Shown here: piece after piece, positions 35,248 to 45,218 of the stretch | How the letters are laid out: every line of letters starts with the position of its first letter | Position numbering within the stretch: position 1 is the stretch's first letter | Source of the DNA: Acanthopleuribacter pedis | GTDB lineage: Bacteria > Acidobacteriota > Holophagae > Acanthopleuribacterales > Acanthopleuribacteraceae | DNA: 64,000 bases | Direction of reading: 5' to 3' | NCBI RefSeq assembly: GCF_017377855.1 | Contig: NZ_JAFREP010000021.1 | Coordinates: 124,001-188,000 of the forward strand | Made by a program: the position numbers and the translations under genes | Notes under the pieces: model-generated | What the model saw: the letters and a program-made list of their open reading frames with translations, nothing else | Databases searched by the model: none | Told to the model about the DNA's origin: nothing

Positions 35248-38200
35248 ATGAAATGTAACACCCTTTTCCTCCGACTCGTCCTGGCGGCGATGTCGGTATG
35301 CCTGCCGCCGATTGCATCGGCCAATCCCGGTGTCAATCCCGATCCCGTTCCCGATCCCACGCTGTTCTCACCAAGCACCATCACGGACGCGCGCCTGTTG
35401 TATATTCCGTTTGAAGATGACACCACCGACGGCTTGGGGTTTCAACCCCCGGGCCCTGTCCCGTCTATTAAATACGGATCGACCAACGACTTTGAATTTA
35501 CCGACTGCGGCGGCATCAAGGGCAACGCCCTGAAACTCTATACCGGGCCCTTCCCCGCCTACTCGCCGGGGAACCTGATCGAAATCGAGGCGGGCACCAT
35601 CAGTTTCTGGCTGAAGGACGATGCATGGGCCGTCAACGACGAGGACCCGGAAGATGTCTTTCTCATCGACACCGACTACCGACGCTTTTTTCAGTTCGGA
35701 AATAACCTGGCTCAAGGCGTTATTGTCCTCAACAAAAGTGCCGGACTCGACCCCCTGACACCCGTGCGGATCACCGCGCAAAACACCTTCAACGAGGATC
35801 AAATCTTTTTCGTCGACACCTTGGTCCAGGATTGGCAGATTGGCCAATGGAACCACGTCGCCATGACCTGGAACGGGGGCCTGGTCAGCCTTTACCTAAA
35901 CGGCACACTCGCCGGCCGAACCCAGCTCCCTACCGACGACCTTCTCCCTGTTTTATCCGACACCCTGGTGTTCGGGAACCCTTGGAATCCTTCGATCGCC
36001 GGGGACACGCTCATGGACGAAGTCTATATTTTTGATCGCGCGCTGAGCAGTGACGAAATCGCCCTTCTGAATGCCACACCCGACTTAACCCAACTAACGG
36101 CCGATTACACCTCTGATCAACTGGAAGTGACCCAGCTTTACCACCATCCGAGCGAAGATTTTGTCCACCTCGAAGGTTTTCTACCTTTTGTGCCTACCGA
36201 CGATAACAGCGGCTTTTCCCTGGAACTCAGCTTCACCGATCCCACTGAAGAAACGCCCGTCAAATGCATCACCTACAGCGCCGCGCAAGGGAACACCTTC
36301 AGGGTTAGGGAACCCGTCACCGAGTTGGTTGTTGATACGACCTACGATCTTAGAATCGATTTGGTAAGGGGCGGTACAACGGTTGCTTCCCAAACCTTTT
36401 CCATCAAAAAGAAACCCGTACCGGCGTGGTCGGGCAATAACCTCGGCCGCACCGGCGAGGTTCCTCAACCCTGGACCGGCGTGACTTTCTCGAACAATCC
36501 CCTTAACCAAGCTTCCGTTTGGGGACGTCAGTACCAGTTTGGCGACAACCTACAGCCCAGCCAAATCACCGCATTAGGCACCGACCTACTCGCCGGCTCC
36601 ATGACGCTGTTGCTCGACAACCAGCCGGCGACGGTAACTTCATCCAACTGGACCCAAACCTCGCCAAAAGCAGCAACCCTGACCCTGGACGGCACCTTCC
36701 CCGGCAATGTCCAGCTCACCCAATCCTGGGAAATCGCCTACGACGGCCTGGCCTATTGTCGGTTAACCGTCTCCGGCAACGGGAATCAGAGCTTCGACAA
36801 CCTGCTTCTGCGCATTCCCATTCGCCGCGAGATTGCCGAGGTCGGTTATTCCTTGATGGAAGGCAGAGCCCCCGACATGATCGGCCCCATTGTTGATCAG
36901 CTCATCCACTTGGATGCCGCCCAAAAACCCTCGATCTGGATCGGAAACCAAAAGGTCGGTCTGTACTGGTTTGCCGAAACGGTCCGGGATTGGCCGGTAA
37001 GCAGCAACGACGGCCTGGTGTACCTGGACGCACGCGGCGTCGGGGGTGACGTCTATCTGGAAATCACCCTCGCCAACCAAAACTTTGATCTGAGCGAACC
37101 GCTTGAACTGGCATTCGGCATTCAGGCCACCCCGGTCAAACCACGCGATCCGCTTAGCCGGGAAACCTTGTCACCATTGCATCACAACAATTCTAACTGG
37201 CATATCAACAACTACTTCAACCGGCTGAATCCGTTGGAATCGGGCTGGGAGGATTGGTTTGAGCGGCATCAGGATCGTCCCCTGATGTACATGAACCTGC
37301 ACTACCTGTGGCCGGGTACCCAGGATTTAGAAGGTTATGCCGCCGAATGGATCTCGGGTGCCTCCTTCACGGGCGGGTATCGGCACGATGCTCCGGCCAA
37401 TACCCGCATCTCAACAACCCTTGCTTCAACGTCTTACCAAAACTACCTGCTGTGGCAGATTAAATCGCTTTTTGACAATCATCCTCGGCTTGCGGAGGCC
37501 GTCGGCGGCCTCTACCTCGACACCGCCGATTCCGGTTTCACCCTTAACCGCGAAATCGGTATTGCCCAGCCGGCCCGTGACGGGTTCCTTTCCGGCGAAT
37601 ATTCGGTATTTGCCAACCGCGAATTCCGAGAACGCTTAACACTCATGTTGGCGGAACACTACCCGCACATGGTGGTCAAATACCACAACACCGGTTTCCC
37701 TGAGCCGCCGCTCGCCGGCTTTGCTGATTTCTTTCTGGACGGCGAATCCATCGGGGATTTCAAGGCCCAACTCGAGACCGACTTTCATTACCAAAACCTC
37801 CCTTGGTTCGACCACGGTCCCATGACGGCCATGTATATCGCTTCCCAGGGCGGTGCCCCGGTATTTATTCCCGAGATCTCGCGCCTCGCCGCGCACGGGG
37901 GTCTAAACGCAGCTCAAACCAACCAGAAAGTCTTCGGCGACCCCGGTATCGGTCCCGCCGAGCACATCGTCGGCATGAGCCTGGTTCACGACATCCGGCT
38001 CTGGGATGACCACATCCACCGCATGCCCTTGGCCAGGGCCGGTCAGATCATGGTCCGCTTCGGCCATGATCGCTTCACCGAACACCTTCCCTGGGGCGCT
38101 GATCTGCCCGTCACACTCGCCGATCCCAACGCGGAAACACCCTTGATTTGGTCCGTCTACCGGCGACCGGGTAAGGCGTTGCTGGTGATCATGAACAACG

Positions 38201-40425
38201 AAGAAACGGCTGAAGAAGTCTGCCTCAACCTGGATCTCGCGGAACTCGGTTTGTCCGATGGGGTTGATCAAGCCCTGGACCTTTATCGCGACATCTCCGT
38301 TTCGGTTTCCGCCTGGGACCCACTTGCCGGACCGCCTGAACCAGGTGGTGATCCCGTTGGTGAAATGGTGTGCTCAACCTGGACCGGTGCAACCCATTAC
38401 GTACCCCTTGATCCCGGTTCCGGCCCGGGCCAAAAGAGCCTCATGGTTGAGGTTCCCGCCCACAACTTCCTCGCGCTTGAGGTAAAGGAACCGAACACCT
38501 TTGACACGGAAACCGTTTTGAATCTGGGGATGGAATGGTCAAGTGTGAACGAAAGCCTGGACCTTTCGGCATACGAAAACCATGCAACAGCGTCAAGAAT
38601 CCATCCCGCCATAGGAAAATTCACCGGCGGTGTGCAATTCCACGCAACCTCGGATATGTATGTGAACAAGGAAGCGGGTGATTTCGCCGACCCCAGCCTG
38701 TTTTTTGGCCGCGATTCATACACTGTCTCCAGTTGGATCAAAACCACCCAGACCCGTGCCCCCGGCATCATCGGTCGCGGATTCCCCAACCATTCGGAGC
38801 CGGACCTCGCCGGTTGGGTGCTCGCCCTCGACGGCGACGGGCAGCCCACGCTTCGCCTCAAGAGCGGCCCAACCACGGTAGGGCTTACCGTCCCCGAGAT
38901 CGCGAACGACGGCGCTTGGCACCAGTTGACCGCGGTTATTGACCGCCAAGCTGGAGAAGTGCGGCTCTATCTGGACGGCGCTAACGAAGTCACCGCCCCG
39001 ATTCCCGCGGCGGAACTGACGCCCCGTTTCGACCAATCCGACCAACCCCTGGTCATTGGTGATTGGCCCGGTCAAACGGAACGCGAATTCATCGGTGTGC
39101 TTGATGACATTCGCATCATTCGCAAAGCGCTTTCCGCGGATCAAATCGCCAATGACTTCGCCCTGGCCGCCCGCTGGGATTTTGAAGGTGCGACGCTCAC
39201 TGACACCTCCGGCCACGCCGTCCCGACTACCGTTCAGGGCGCCGTCACCCCGGTGGCGGGCGTGAGCGGTCAAGCAGGGGCGTTCGACGGCGCGACCTTT
39301 GCGGAAATCGACAGCACCCACCTTCAATTCGCGTCGGGATCCTTTTCGGTTTCCGGTTTCTTCAAAACCTCGCCAAACAGTGATTCTAGGGGCATCATCC
39401 GTTCAGGTTACCACCCCGAAAACGATACCCAAAACGGCTGGAGCCTGGGCGTGGCCAACAATTTTCTGGTGTTCCTCGCACGCTCGGGCGGCATTCAGAC
39501 CCAATTGAACCACGACCAAATCGTTGGAAACGATGACTGGCATCATGCCGTGGCGGTGGTTGATCGGACGTCGGCGGAATTCCGGCTGTACCTCAACGGC
39601 GAACGGGTCGACCAACAACCCATTCCCGCGGGAACCGTCGATTTCGACAACGCCGAACCGGGCGCCGTCGGCGCCGCCATGTTCAGCAACGCGCTCACCC
39701 CATTCATCGGCGCCCTCGACCAAATCGAGGTGCGCAAAACAGCCCTCACCGACGACGACGTTCAGCGGCTCTACGGCCGGGTCGGTCGCTGGCGGCCGGG
39801 AACAGAAGAACGGGTGGAGGACCTTTCGGGTTACGCCAACCACGGCCTGGTCCGCGGCCATGTGCCCCAGCCCACAAATTGCACAAATGGTTCGGTAACG
39901 CAATTCGAAGGCGCCACCGCCGTTGAACTCGAACAAAGCGCAAGCCTCGCATTCGGCGAAGACGCCTTCCGCACCAACACCACCTTGGCCATTCAACTGG
40001 GAACGGGGGAACCCGACCAAGACTTGGGCGTGGTCGGTCGCGGAACACCTTGGTCCAGCACCCCCGGGGTGCGCGGCTGGTTGGTCGGTATCTCGCAATT
40101 CGGCCTGCAGCCGTTTTTCCAAGTGCGCGACGGCAACACCACAACCACTGTCTTTGCCGGGGTATCCATGGCGCGGGGCACAACCTACCGCGTTGAAGCT
40201 GGCCTGAACCGCTTCACCCATCAGATATGGATCGAGCTGTTTAGCCAGGACGGGGTGTCTCTCGTCCGAAGGGTCGAGGACCTTGCACCGGGTTTTGGAA
40301 GCGTGGACACCGACACGGCCGTTACCCTTGGCCGCTACGGCGATTTTCCCGATTTGGATTTCATCGGTGAAATCCAAGAAGTCGTCATCGACCGCGGTCC
40401 CCTCGCCTTGCAAACCGACAAATGA
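35248..40425 (+). CDS. Giant secreted protein: LamG, glycoside-hydrolase-like core (GH123/DUF6067-like), three more LamG domains
   Basis: A ~1,725-residue secreted protein; signal peptide ends around I-A-S-A. Residues ~45-265 form a LamG-like fold (D-A-R-L-L-Y-I-P-F-E-D-D; W-N-H-V-A-M-T-W-N-G-G; D-E-V-Y-I-F-D-R-A-L-S). The ~390-1,090 core has Q-K-V-G-L-Y-W-F-A-E-T-V-R-D-W, F-G-I-Q-A-T-P-V-K-P, Y-L-D-T-A-D and V-V-K-Y-H-N-T-G, a layout I associate with GH123-type/DUF6067 catalytic modules. This family link is from motif memory. Three further LamG-like domains follow at ~1,105-1,290, 1,290-1,500 and 1,500-1,725, each with W-H-x-x-x-A-V-x-D-R or similar and an A-L-(S/T)-x-D-(Q/D) ending. Likely an extracellular glycan-acting enzyme. 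ATG 35248 has GAGAGG eight bases upstream. Confidence 0.8.
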   Translation: MKCNTLFLRLVLAAMSVCLPPIASANPGVNPDPVPDPTLFSPSTITDARLLYIPFEDDTTDGLGFQPPGPVPSIKYGSTNDFEFTDCGGIKGNALKLYTGPFPAYSPGNLIEIEAGTISFWLKDDAWAVNDEDPEDVFLIDTDYRRFFQFGNNLAQGVIVLNKSAGLDPLTPVRITAQNTFNEDQIFFVDTLVQDWQIGQWNHVAMTWNGGLVSLYLNGTLAGRTQLPTDDLLPVLSDTLVFGNPWNPSIAGDTLMDEVYIFDRALSSDEIALLNATPDLTQLTADYTSDQLEVTQLYHHPSEDFVHLEGFLPFVPTDDNSGFSLELSFTDPTEETPVKCITYSAAQGNTFRVREPVTELVVDTTYDLRIDLVRGGTTVASQTFSIKKKPVPAWSGNNLGRTGEVPQPWTGVTFSNNPLNQASVWGRQYQFGDNLQPSQITALGTDLLAGSMTLLLDNQPATVTSSNWTQTSPKAATLTLDGTFPGNVQLTQSWEIAYDGLAYCRLTVSGNGNQSFDNLLLRIPIRREIAEVGYSLMEGRAPDMIGPIVDQLIHLDAAQKPSIWIGNQKVGLYWFAETVRDWPVSSNDGLVYLDARGVGGDVYLEITLANQNFDLSEPLELAFGIQATPVKPRDPLSRETLSPLHHNNSNWHINNYFNRLNPLESGWEDWFERHQDRPLMYMNLHYLWPGTQDLEGYAAEWISGASFTGGYRHDAPANTRISTTLASTSYQNYLLWQIKSLFDNHPRLAEAVGGLYLDTADSGFTLNREIGIAQPARDGFLSGEYSVFANREFRERLTLMLAEHYPHMVVKYHNTGFPEPPLAGFADFFLDGESIGDFKAQLETDFHYQNLPWFDHGPMTAMYIASQGGAPVFIPEISRLAAHGGLNAAQTNQKVFGDPGIGPAEHIVGMSLVHDIRLWDDHIHRMPLARAGQIMVRFGHDRFTEHLPWGADLPVTLADPNAETPLIWSVYRRPGKALLVIMNNEETAEEVCLNLDLAELGLSDGVDQALDLYRDISVSVSAWDPLAGPPEPGGDPVGEMVCSTWTGATHYVPLDPGSGPGQKSLMVEVPAHNFLALEVKEPNTFDTETVLNLGMEWSSVNESLDLSAYENHATASRIHPAIGKFTGGVQFHATSDMYVNKEAGDFADPSLFFGRDSYTVSSWIKTTQTRAPGIIGRGFPNHSEPDLAGWVLALDGDGQPTLRLKSGPTTVGLTVPEIANDGAWHQLTAVIDRQAGEVRLYLDGANEVTAPIPAAELTPRFDQSDQPLVIGDWPGQTEREFIGVLDDIRIIRKALSADQIANDFALAARWDFEGATLTDTSGHAVPTTVQGAVTPVAGVSGQAGAFDGATFAEIDSTHLQFASGSFSVSGFFKTSPNSDSRGIIRSGYHPENDTQNGWSLGVANNFLVFLARSGGIQTQLNHDQIVGNDDWHHAVAVVDRTSAEFRLYLNGERVDQQPIPAGTVDFDNAEPGAVGAAMFSNALTPFIGALDQIEVRKTALTDDDVQRLYGRVGRWRPGTEERVEDLSGYANHGLVRGHVPQPTNCTNGSVTQFEGATAVELEQSASLAFGEDAFRTNTTLAIQLGTGEPDQDLGVVGRGTPWSSTPGVRGWLVGISQFGLQPFFQVRDGNTTTTVFAGVSMARGTTYRVEAGLNRFTHQIWIELFSQDGVSLVRRVEDLAPGFGSVDTDTAVTLGRYGDFPDLDFIGEIQEVVIDRGPLALQTDK

Positions 40426-40764
40426 GGAAAAGGGGTCGTCATCATGGCGGCCCCGCCCCTTGCGTCCCTTTACAACCGATCATCCGCGGCCGGGGTTCCG
40501 GCACGGTGAACCCCGCCGCAAACAACAAAACCACAACCCTGCAAAAAATTTCCTGAGCCGGCGACGTGACCGGGAGATGGGGATCACCTTTGCTAACTTT
40601 TTGATAAATATAAGGAAATCGGTAAATTACTACCAAACGCCTCCAAAAAATTAAAGTGTGGCGGCTGGTTTATACGAAAAGTTACAATGTGGAAAAATCC
40701 CCTACCCCACTCGCAAATTTTTGGTTACTTTGACACAGCCGCAACCCGGCTCAGGAGTTTTTGC
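40426..40764. other. Intergenic region between the LamG protein and paralog 2
   Basis: 339 bases. It holds the hairpin at 40491-40515 and a looser AAGGGG/CCCCTT pair just after the stop. An AT-rich block at ~40590-40660 is where a promoter for paralog 2 would be expected; no consensus -35/-10 pair is clear. Confidence 0.35.
40491..40515 (+). terminator. Stem-loop after the LamG protein gene
   Basis: Eight-base stem CGGGGTTC/GAACCCCG with a nine-base loop, 65 bases after the stop. No U-run follows; the role is uncertain. Confidence 0.4.
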
Positions 40765-43700
40765 ATGCTTCGTTGGTCCTCGTTCCTTCTCTGTTTTTTC
40801 GCACCGCTTTGGGCGGGCAGTCTCACCGGCATCGTCAGCGACGGTAACGGCAGCCCCGCCCGCGACGTCAGCGTCATCCTCTACGATGTTGAACTGGTTT
40901 GCGCGGCCGGTTTCGGCCTCACCAACAGCAGCGGCGCCTACACGGTTAACGATGTTCCCGACGGCGAATACTACGTGCTTTACTCCGGTCAAAATGTTCT
41001 CACCCGTTACGCGGGCAACGCCGCCGGCCGCGATTTGGCCGACGCCCAACGCGTGGCGGTGAGCGGTTCTTCCACCTTCAGCTTCAGCGCCCGCTCCGGC
41101 GCAAGCCTCAGTGGTCGTGTCACCGTTACCGGCGGCAGCTTGGACCGCGCCTCCCTCCAACTGGTCGATCCCGTCACCTTGGTACCTGTATTCAGCCTCT
41201 CCGCCGAGGATGCAAGCAACGCAATCTCCTCAGACGGCTCATTCAGCTTAAACCAAGTCAATCCTGGCTGTTACCTGGTTGGGGTCGGCTACGATTTAGC
41301 AGGGACCGGCGACACCTATCCGGTGATCTATTATCCCAATGCCGCGAATCCCGCCGACGCGACGCGCGTGGAAGTCGCCGCCGGCGACGCCCGTTCGGGG
41401 CTCGACATCAATGTTGATCTCAGTCGGCTCGGCACGCTTGAAGTTCAAATCAACGGCAGCCTCGGCGGCACCGATCCCTTTGTTTCCGTGGTTGAACGCG
41501 ACGGCCGCGTCTTTTCCCAAAGTGCAAGCGAGACCGGCCCCACCCGTCTGCTGCTGCCGCCGGGGGAATACCGCGTCGGTGCCTCCTTCGGAAATACCTA
41601 TCGCGAAACCGTCAACACCGGATCGGTGAATGTCACCGCGGGCGCCACCACTAACGAAACGCTTAATCCCGTCGAAGGCAACCGCATTCGCGGCAACATT
41701 ACCCTCCCCGCCAACATCTTTTCCACCAGCGCGGAGGTCCAGGTTCGCGACGCGACCACTGGGACCAACATCGCCCAAACCTTCTTCTCACCCATACCCG
41801 GCGCGCCCGTCCCCTACGAGGTAAGCGGTTTGCCCGACGGTACTTTTGTCGTCCGGGTCGTCCCCGGTAGCAGTTTCGGCGGCGCGCCCCTGCCCAGCTT
41901 TGCGCGCACCTACCACGGCGATGTCGGCAGCGCCGCCAATGCAACCCGCGTTTCCCTAAGCGGCGGGCAAACCGCCGACGGCGTCGACATCAACCCCACC
42001 GCCGGCGGCAGCATCAGCGGCAGCCTGGTCGGTGAGAACGGCACCATTGCCGGCACTCTGGTTGCCGTCAACGCGATTGACAGCAACAGCGGCGAACGCT
42101 TTGAAGGAACCTTCAGCTCGGTTCTGGGTACCTACACCGTCAACGGCCTGCCAGGTGGTAATTATGTCGTGGCCGTCAACCCCGAAATCGGCGCATCGGA
42201 GCAATTTGAAGCGGTTACCGGGTTGGTCTTTAACACCGGTTTGTCCGGCTGTACCAACCTCGCCACGAGCTTCCACCCCAACGCGTCGACCCAAGCCGGC
42301 GCCAACGTGCTGAATCTTCCCGCCGGCGCGTCCTTAACCGGCATCAATGTCGCGGTCGGACCGGGCGGCATCATTTCCGGAACCATTAAAGATGCGAACT
42401 GCGATTGCATCGTGCAAAACAACCTGGTCGCGGCCTACAACAGCGACAACGGCTTGGCCGCGGTCGGCTTCTCCCTCGGCGGCCAATTCCAAATCGGCGG
42501 CATGCCCAGCGGCAATTACACCTTGCGTACCGTCAGCTTCGCGCCGCCACTTGATTTTGATAGCGATGTCACTTCCATCGGCACCCTCAATTTCCGCGAA
42601 TTCATCGAACAATTCGGCGAAGCCTACCCCACCACCGTCGCGGTCGGCGGCGGCACCATCACCACCATCGACGACTGGTGCATCAGCAACAGCGCAACCG
42701 GCGGTAGTGACGGCGGCGACGGCGGCGACGGCGGTGACGGCGGCGATGGCGGCGACGGCGGTGACGGCGGCGATGGCGGCGACGGCGGTGACGGCGGCGA
42801 TGGCGGTGACGGCGGCAACGCCCCCAGCGACCTGCTCTATTCTTGGATCTCCAACAACGACCTGTTCGAAAGTATTTTGATCGTCAACAATCCCGGCGCG
42901 AGCGCCGCCAATGTCACGCTAAACGCCACCCGCGGCAACGGCGAAACGGCAAGTGCGACCCGCACCATCCCGGCGCGCGGCTTTTTGCGCGAATCCGCGG
43001 CGCAACTGTTCCCCAACCTCGGCTCCGGTTACACCGTGCGCCTTAGCGGCGACCAAGCCGGCCTGCGCGGGCGTTGGGTCACCAACAACCTGCAAAGCAC
43101 AAGCGGCACCGGGCAAAGCCCCTCCCAAGCCGTGGCCGTGGACCTCAACAACACCACGACCAACGACACCGTTGGTCAAGAAGTGGTCTTCGGGTTCCTA
43201 CCCTCCACCGACGGCTTCATTTCGGCCCCGGTTGTGGTGAACGTGGGCGACACCGCCACCGACATCACCCTTAACTTTTACGACCAAAGCGGCAACCGCA
43301 TCGGCAACACGCTGGTGACCAATGTCGCGCCCAACGTGCCCGTCGCCCGAGTCGCGAGCGATTTGCTCGACACCGTCGCGGACGCGTACATGATCGCCAC
43401 CGCCGCAAACGGGTCGCTCACCGGGGTGAACTTCGTGTTTAACGAGGCGCGCGAATCGGCCATGGGCAACGTCACCCGCCTCAACCGCACCGACAGCGGC
43501 GCCAAAAACCTAATCTACCCCTGGGTCTCCAACAACGTCGGCCAATTCGAAAGCCTGGTCGTGGCCGCCAACTACGGTGCGGCGCCCGCCACCGTCTCGC
43601 TCACCGCGCGGCGCGAGGGCGGCGAAAGCCAAACGGTGCAGCGCACCATCCCCGCCAATGGGTTCCTGCGGGAAGACGCGGGCACCCTTTTTGACGCGCT

Positions 43701-44175
43701 GGGCTCCGGCAGCGGCTACACCGTGGAACTCACCGCGAACACCAGCTTGCTAAACGGCCTGTGGGTCACCTTTAACACCGCGCGCGGCAAATCGCCCAGC
43801 CAAGGCGTCGCCGTCGACCTATTGACCGCCAACAGCCGCAAAGGCCGCCAAATCCTTTACGGGTTCCTGCCCAACACCGGCGGCTTTATCTCCGCCCCGG
43901 TGTTTGTCAACACCGGCAACGACGCCGTCGCCATCAACCTCAGCTTTTTCGACGCCGCCGGTAACCCGGTCCAACAGGGCGCCGTCATCAACGGGGCCGC
44001 GAGCAAGGAACCCGTCGCCCGCGTTTTGGAATCGCTCGTCGGCGCCGTGGACGGCGACCTGACCGTCATCGCCGAGGCCGCTGACGGGCGCGACCTCACC
44101 GGCGTGGTCTTTGTCTTTAACGGCGCCCAGGAGCCTGCCATCGGCAACGCGACCGCGGCGACCCTAAGCCCCTAA
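40765..44175 (+). CDS. Large secreted protein, paralog 2, with Gly-Gly-Asp linker
   Basis: A ~1,136-residue paralog of the protein at 31419-34715. Same signal-peptide ending (F-A-P-L-W-A-G-S-L-T-G), same first domain (S-G-A-Y-T-V-N-D-V-P-D-G-E-Y-Y-V), the same series of beta-sandwich repeats, and the same four-unit C-terminus (L-L-Y-S-W-I-S-N-N, A-T-R-T-I-P-A-R-G-F-L-R, F-G-F-L-P-S-T-D-G-F, F-V-F-N-E-A). Just before the C-terminal module lies an insertion absent from paralog 1: eleven Gly-Gly-Asp units (42712-42810). CAGGAG lies seven bases before ATG 40765. It ends 138 bases before a coiled-coil gene, with a hairpin between. Function unknown; a surface role is inferred. Confidence 0.82.
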   Translation: MLRWSSFLLCFFAPLWAGSLTGIVSDGNGSPARDVSVILYDVELVCAAGFGLTNSSGAYTVNDVPDGEYYVLYSGQNVLTRYAGNAAGRDLADAQRVAVSGSSTFSFSARSGASLSGRVTVTGGSLDRASLQLVDPVTLVPVFSLSAEDASNAISSDGSFSLNQVNPGCYLVGVGYDLAGTGDTYPVIYYPNAANPADATRVEVAAGDARSGLDINVDLSRLGTLEVQINGSLGGTDPFVSVVERDGRVFSQSASETGPTRLLLPPGEYRVGASFGNTYRETVNTGSVNVTAGATTNETLNPVEGNRIRGNITLPANIFSTSAEVQVRDATTGTNIAQTFFSPIPGAPVPYEVSGLPDGTFVVRVVPGSSFGGAPLPSFARTYHGDVGSAANATRVSLSGGQTADGVDINPTAGGSISGSLVGENGTIAGTLVAVNAIDSNSGERFEGTFSSVLGTYTVNGLPGGNYVVAVNPEIGASEQFEAVTGLVFNTGLSGCTNLATSFHPNASTQAGANVLNLPAGASLTGINVAVGPGGIISGTIKDANCDCIVQNNLVAAYNSDNGLAAVGFSLGGQFQIGGMPSGNYTLRTVSFAPPLDFDSDVTSIGTLNFREFIEQFGEAYPTTVAVGGGTITTIDDWCISNSATGGSDGGDGGDGGDGGDGGDGGDGGDGGDGGDGGDGGDGGNAPSDLLYSWISNNDLFESILIVNNPGASAANVTLNATRGNGETASATRTIPARGFLRESAAQLFPNLGSGYTVRLSGDQAGLRGRWVTNNLQSTSGTGQSPSQAVAVDLNNTTTNDTVGQEVVFGFLPSTDGFISAPVVVNVGDTATDITLNFYDQSGNRIGNTLVTNVAPNVPVARVASDLLDTVADAYMIATAANGSLTGVNFVFNEARESAMGNVTRLNRTDSGAKNLIYPWVSNNVGQFESLVVAANYGAAPATVSLTARREGGESQTVQRTIPANGFLREDAGTLFDALGSGSGYTVELTANTSLLNGLWVTFNTARGKSPSQGVAVDLLTANSRKGRQILYGFLPNTGGFISAPVFVNTGNDAVAINLSFFDAAGNPVQQGAVINGAASKEPVARVLESLVGAVDGDLTVIAEAADGRDLTGVVFVFNGAQEPAIGNATAATLSP
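42712..42810 (+). repeat. In-frame tandem repeat, eleven 9-base Gly-Gly-Asp units
   Basis: Eleven units of GGC-GG(C/T)-GA(C/T), with a 27-base higher-order period visible in the third-position changes (GGC.GAT, GGC.GAC, GGT.GAC repeated). This higher order suggests expansion by copying three units at a time. Gly-Gly-Asp strings often act as flexible, calcium-friendly linkers. Confidence 0.9.
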
Positions 44176-44186
44176 ACCCAAGCGAA

Positions 44187-44220
44187 GCGGCCTGCTCTCA
44201 GATTATTGGGAACAGGCCGC
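44187..44220 (+). terminator. Stem-loop after paralog 2
   Basis: Eight-base stem GCGGCCTG/CAGGCCGC with an 18-base loop, 11 bases after the stop. No U-run; likely a weak terminator or mRNA 3' protector. Confidence 0.5.
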
Positions 44221-44312
44221 CCAATCCCCGGGTACCATGCCGCCAAATCCAAAAGGGCCGCCGGCATCATCGCGTCGCTCCGACTAAATACTGCCAAAAC
44301 AGGAAACACCTC

Positions 44313-45218
44313 GTGAAAGAACGCATCAGCCGGTTCGACCACTTGGACCGCGAGGAACTTGTCCTCAAGCTTGAAGCATTGGAAACCGAACTGGCGCCTT
44401 ATGCGGAGATCGAGGTGGAACGCGCCCGTTTGGAGGCGGAGGAAAGGGCGCTACGCCAAAAACGCGACGCGGCCTTGGCTGAGGCGGCACGACCCGCCGC
44501 GACCGAGAAGCCGCAACCAACCTTTTTGTCCCGTTTCAAAGGGCTGTTTGGGGGTTCGGCGACCCCGCCGGAACCCGCGTCGGCCGAGGCTGATTCCGGG
44601 CAAATCGAACAGCGCTTGGCGGACGTTCGCGCCCGTATTGCATCCGTGCAGGAAAAAAGGGACCTATCGGGCGCGCGTGCCGAACTGGAAGCACTGGTTT
44701 TGCTATGCCGCGCCAAGATCGACCACATCGATCAAATCGCCGCGGCGACGGTGTTGCGCGACCACCACATCGCCATCGCCGAGCACCATCAAAACCGCCA
44801 ATACGCCGAGCTGGGTTTGGAGGCCGCGCGGGCCTGCCTACGGGCGGCGGATGAAATGGTGGATTTGGCAGAACGGGAGGCGGCCAATCCCCTCCCCGAC
44901 CCGATTCGTTTCGAACGGGAGAACCGGCTGATCGCGGTCAACCTGGCCGGGCACCATTTGCACGTGCAACAAATCGCCGATCGCTTGGGGATCGATACCC
45001 AACTCCCCGCGGATCTCAAACTAGAAGACGAAGCACCGGGCGGTGACGCGGTGACGGCCATGATCGAAGGGGGTGCCGCTTCGGCGGCGGCCGATCCATT
45101 AACAGCGGTACGTCGGCGTTATCCCGTCATCATTGAAGCATTTACCGCGGCCGGCAACCACCACGCGGAGGCCGCGAAACAGCGACAGGCCGTGGTCGAT
45201 CAGTTCGAATCACGCTGA
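44313..45218 (+). CDS. Coiled-coil protein of unknown function
   Basis: A 301-residue, charged, mostly helical protein. Heptad-like stretches lie at residues ~10-60 (L-V-L-K-L-E-A-L-E-T-E-L; E-E-R-A-L-R-Q-K-R-D-A-A-L-A-E-A) and ~100-125. Between them is a flexible Pro/Ala segment with F-L-S-R-F-K-G-L-F-G-G, an amphipathic piece. The C-terminal half is helical with E-N-R-L-I-A-V-N-L-A-G-H-H. There is no signal peptide or transmembrane helix. The start is GTG with AGGA eight bases upstream. Its last nine bases overlap the convergent cysteine-pair gene. I do not recognise the family. Confidence 0.7.
   Translation: MKERISRFDHLDREELVLKLEALETELAPYAEIEVERARLEAEERALRQKRDAALAEAARPAATEKPQPTFLSRFKGLFGGSATPPEPASAEADSGQIEQRLADVRARIASVQEKRDLSGARAELEALVLLCRAKIDHIDQIAAATVLRDHHIAIAEHHQNRQYAELGLEAARACLRAADEMVDLAEREAANPLPDPIRFERENRLIAVNLAGHHLHVQQIADRLGIDTQLPADLKLEDEAPGGDAVTAMIEGGAASAAADPLTAVRRRYPVIIEAFTAAGNHHAEAAKQRQAVVDQFESR

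Noticed and set aside
39403..40413. 336-residue antisense frame in the LamG gene
   Set aside because: Overlaps the supported coding strand entirely and has no family features.
42712..42810. Possible CRISPR-like repeat array
   Set aside because: Nine-base coding repeats without spacers, in frame inside a protein.
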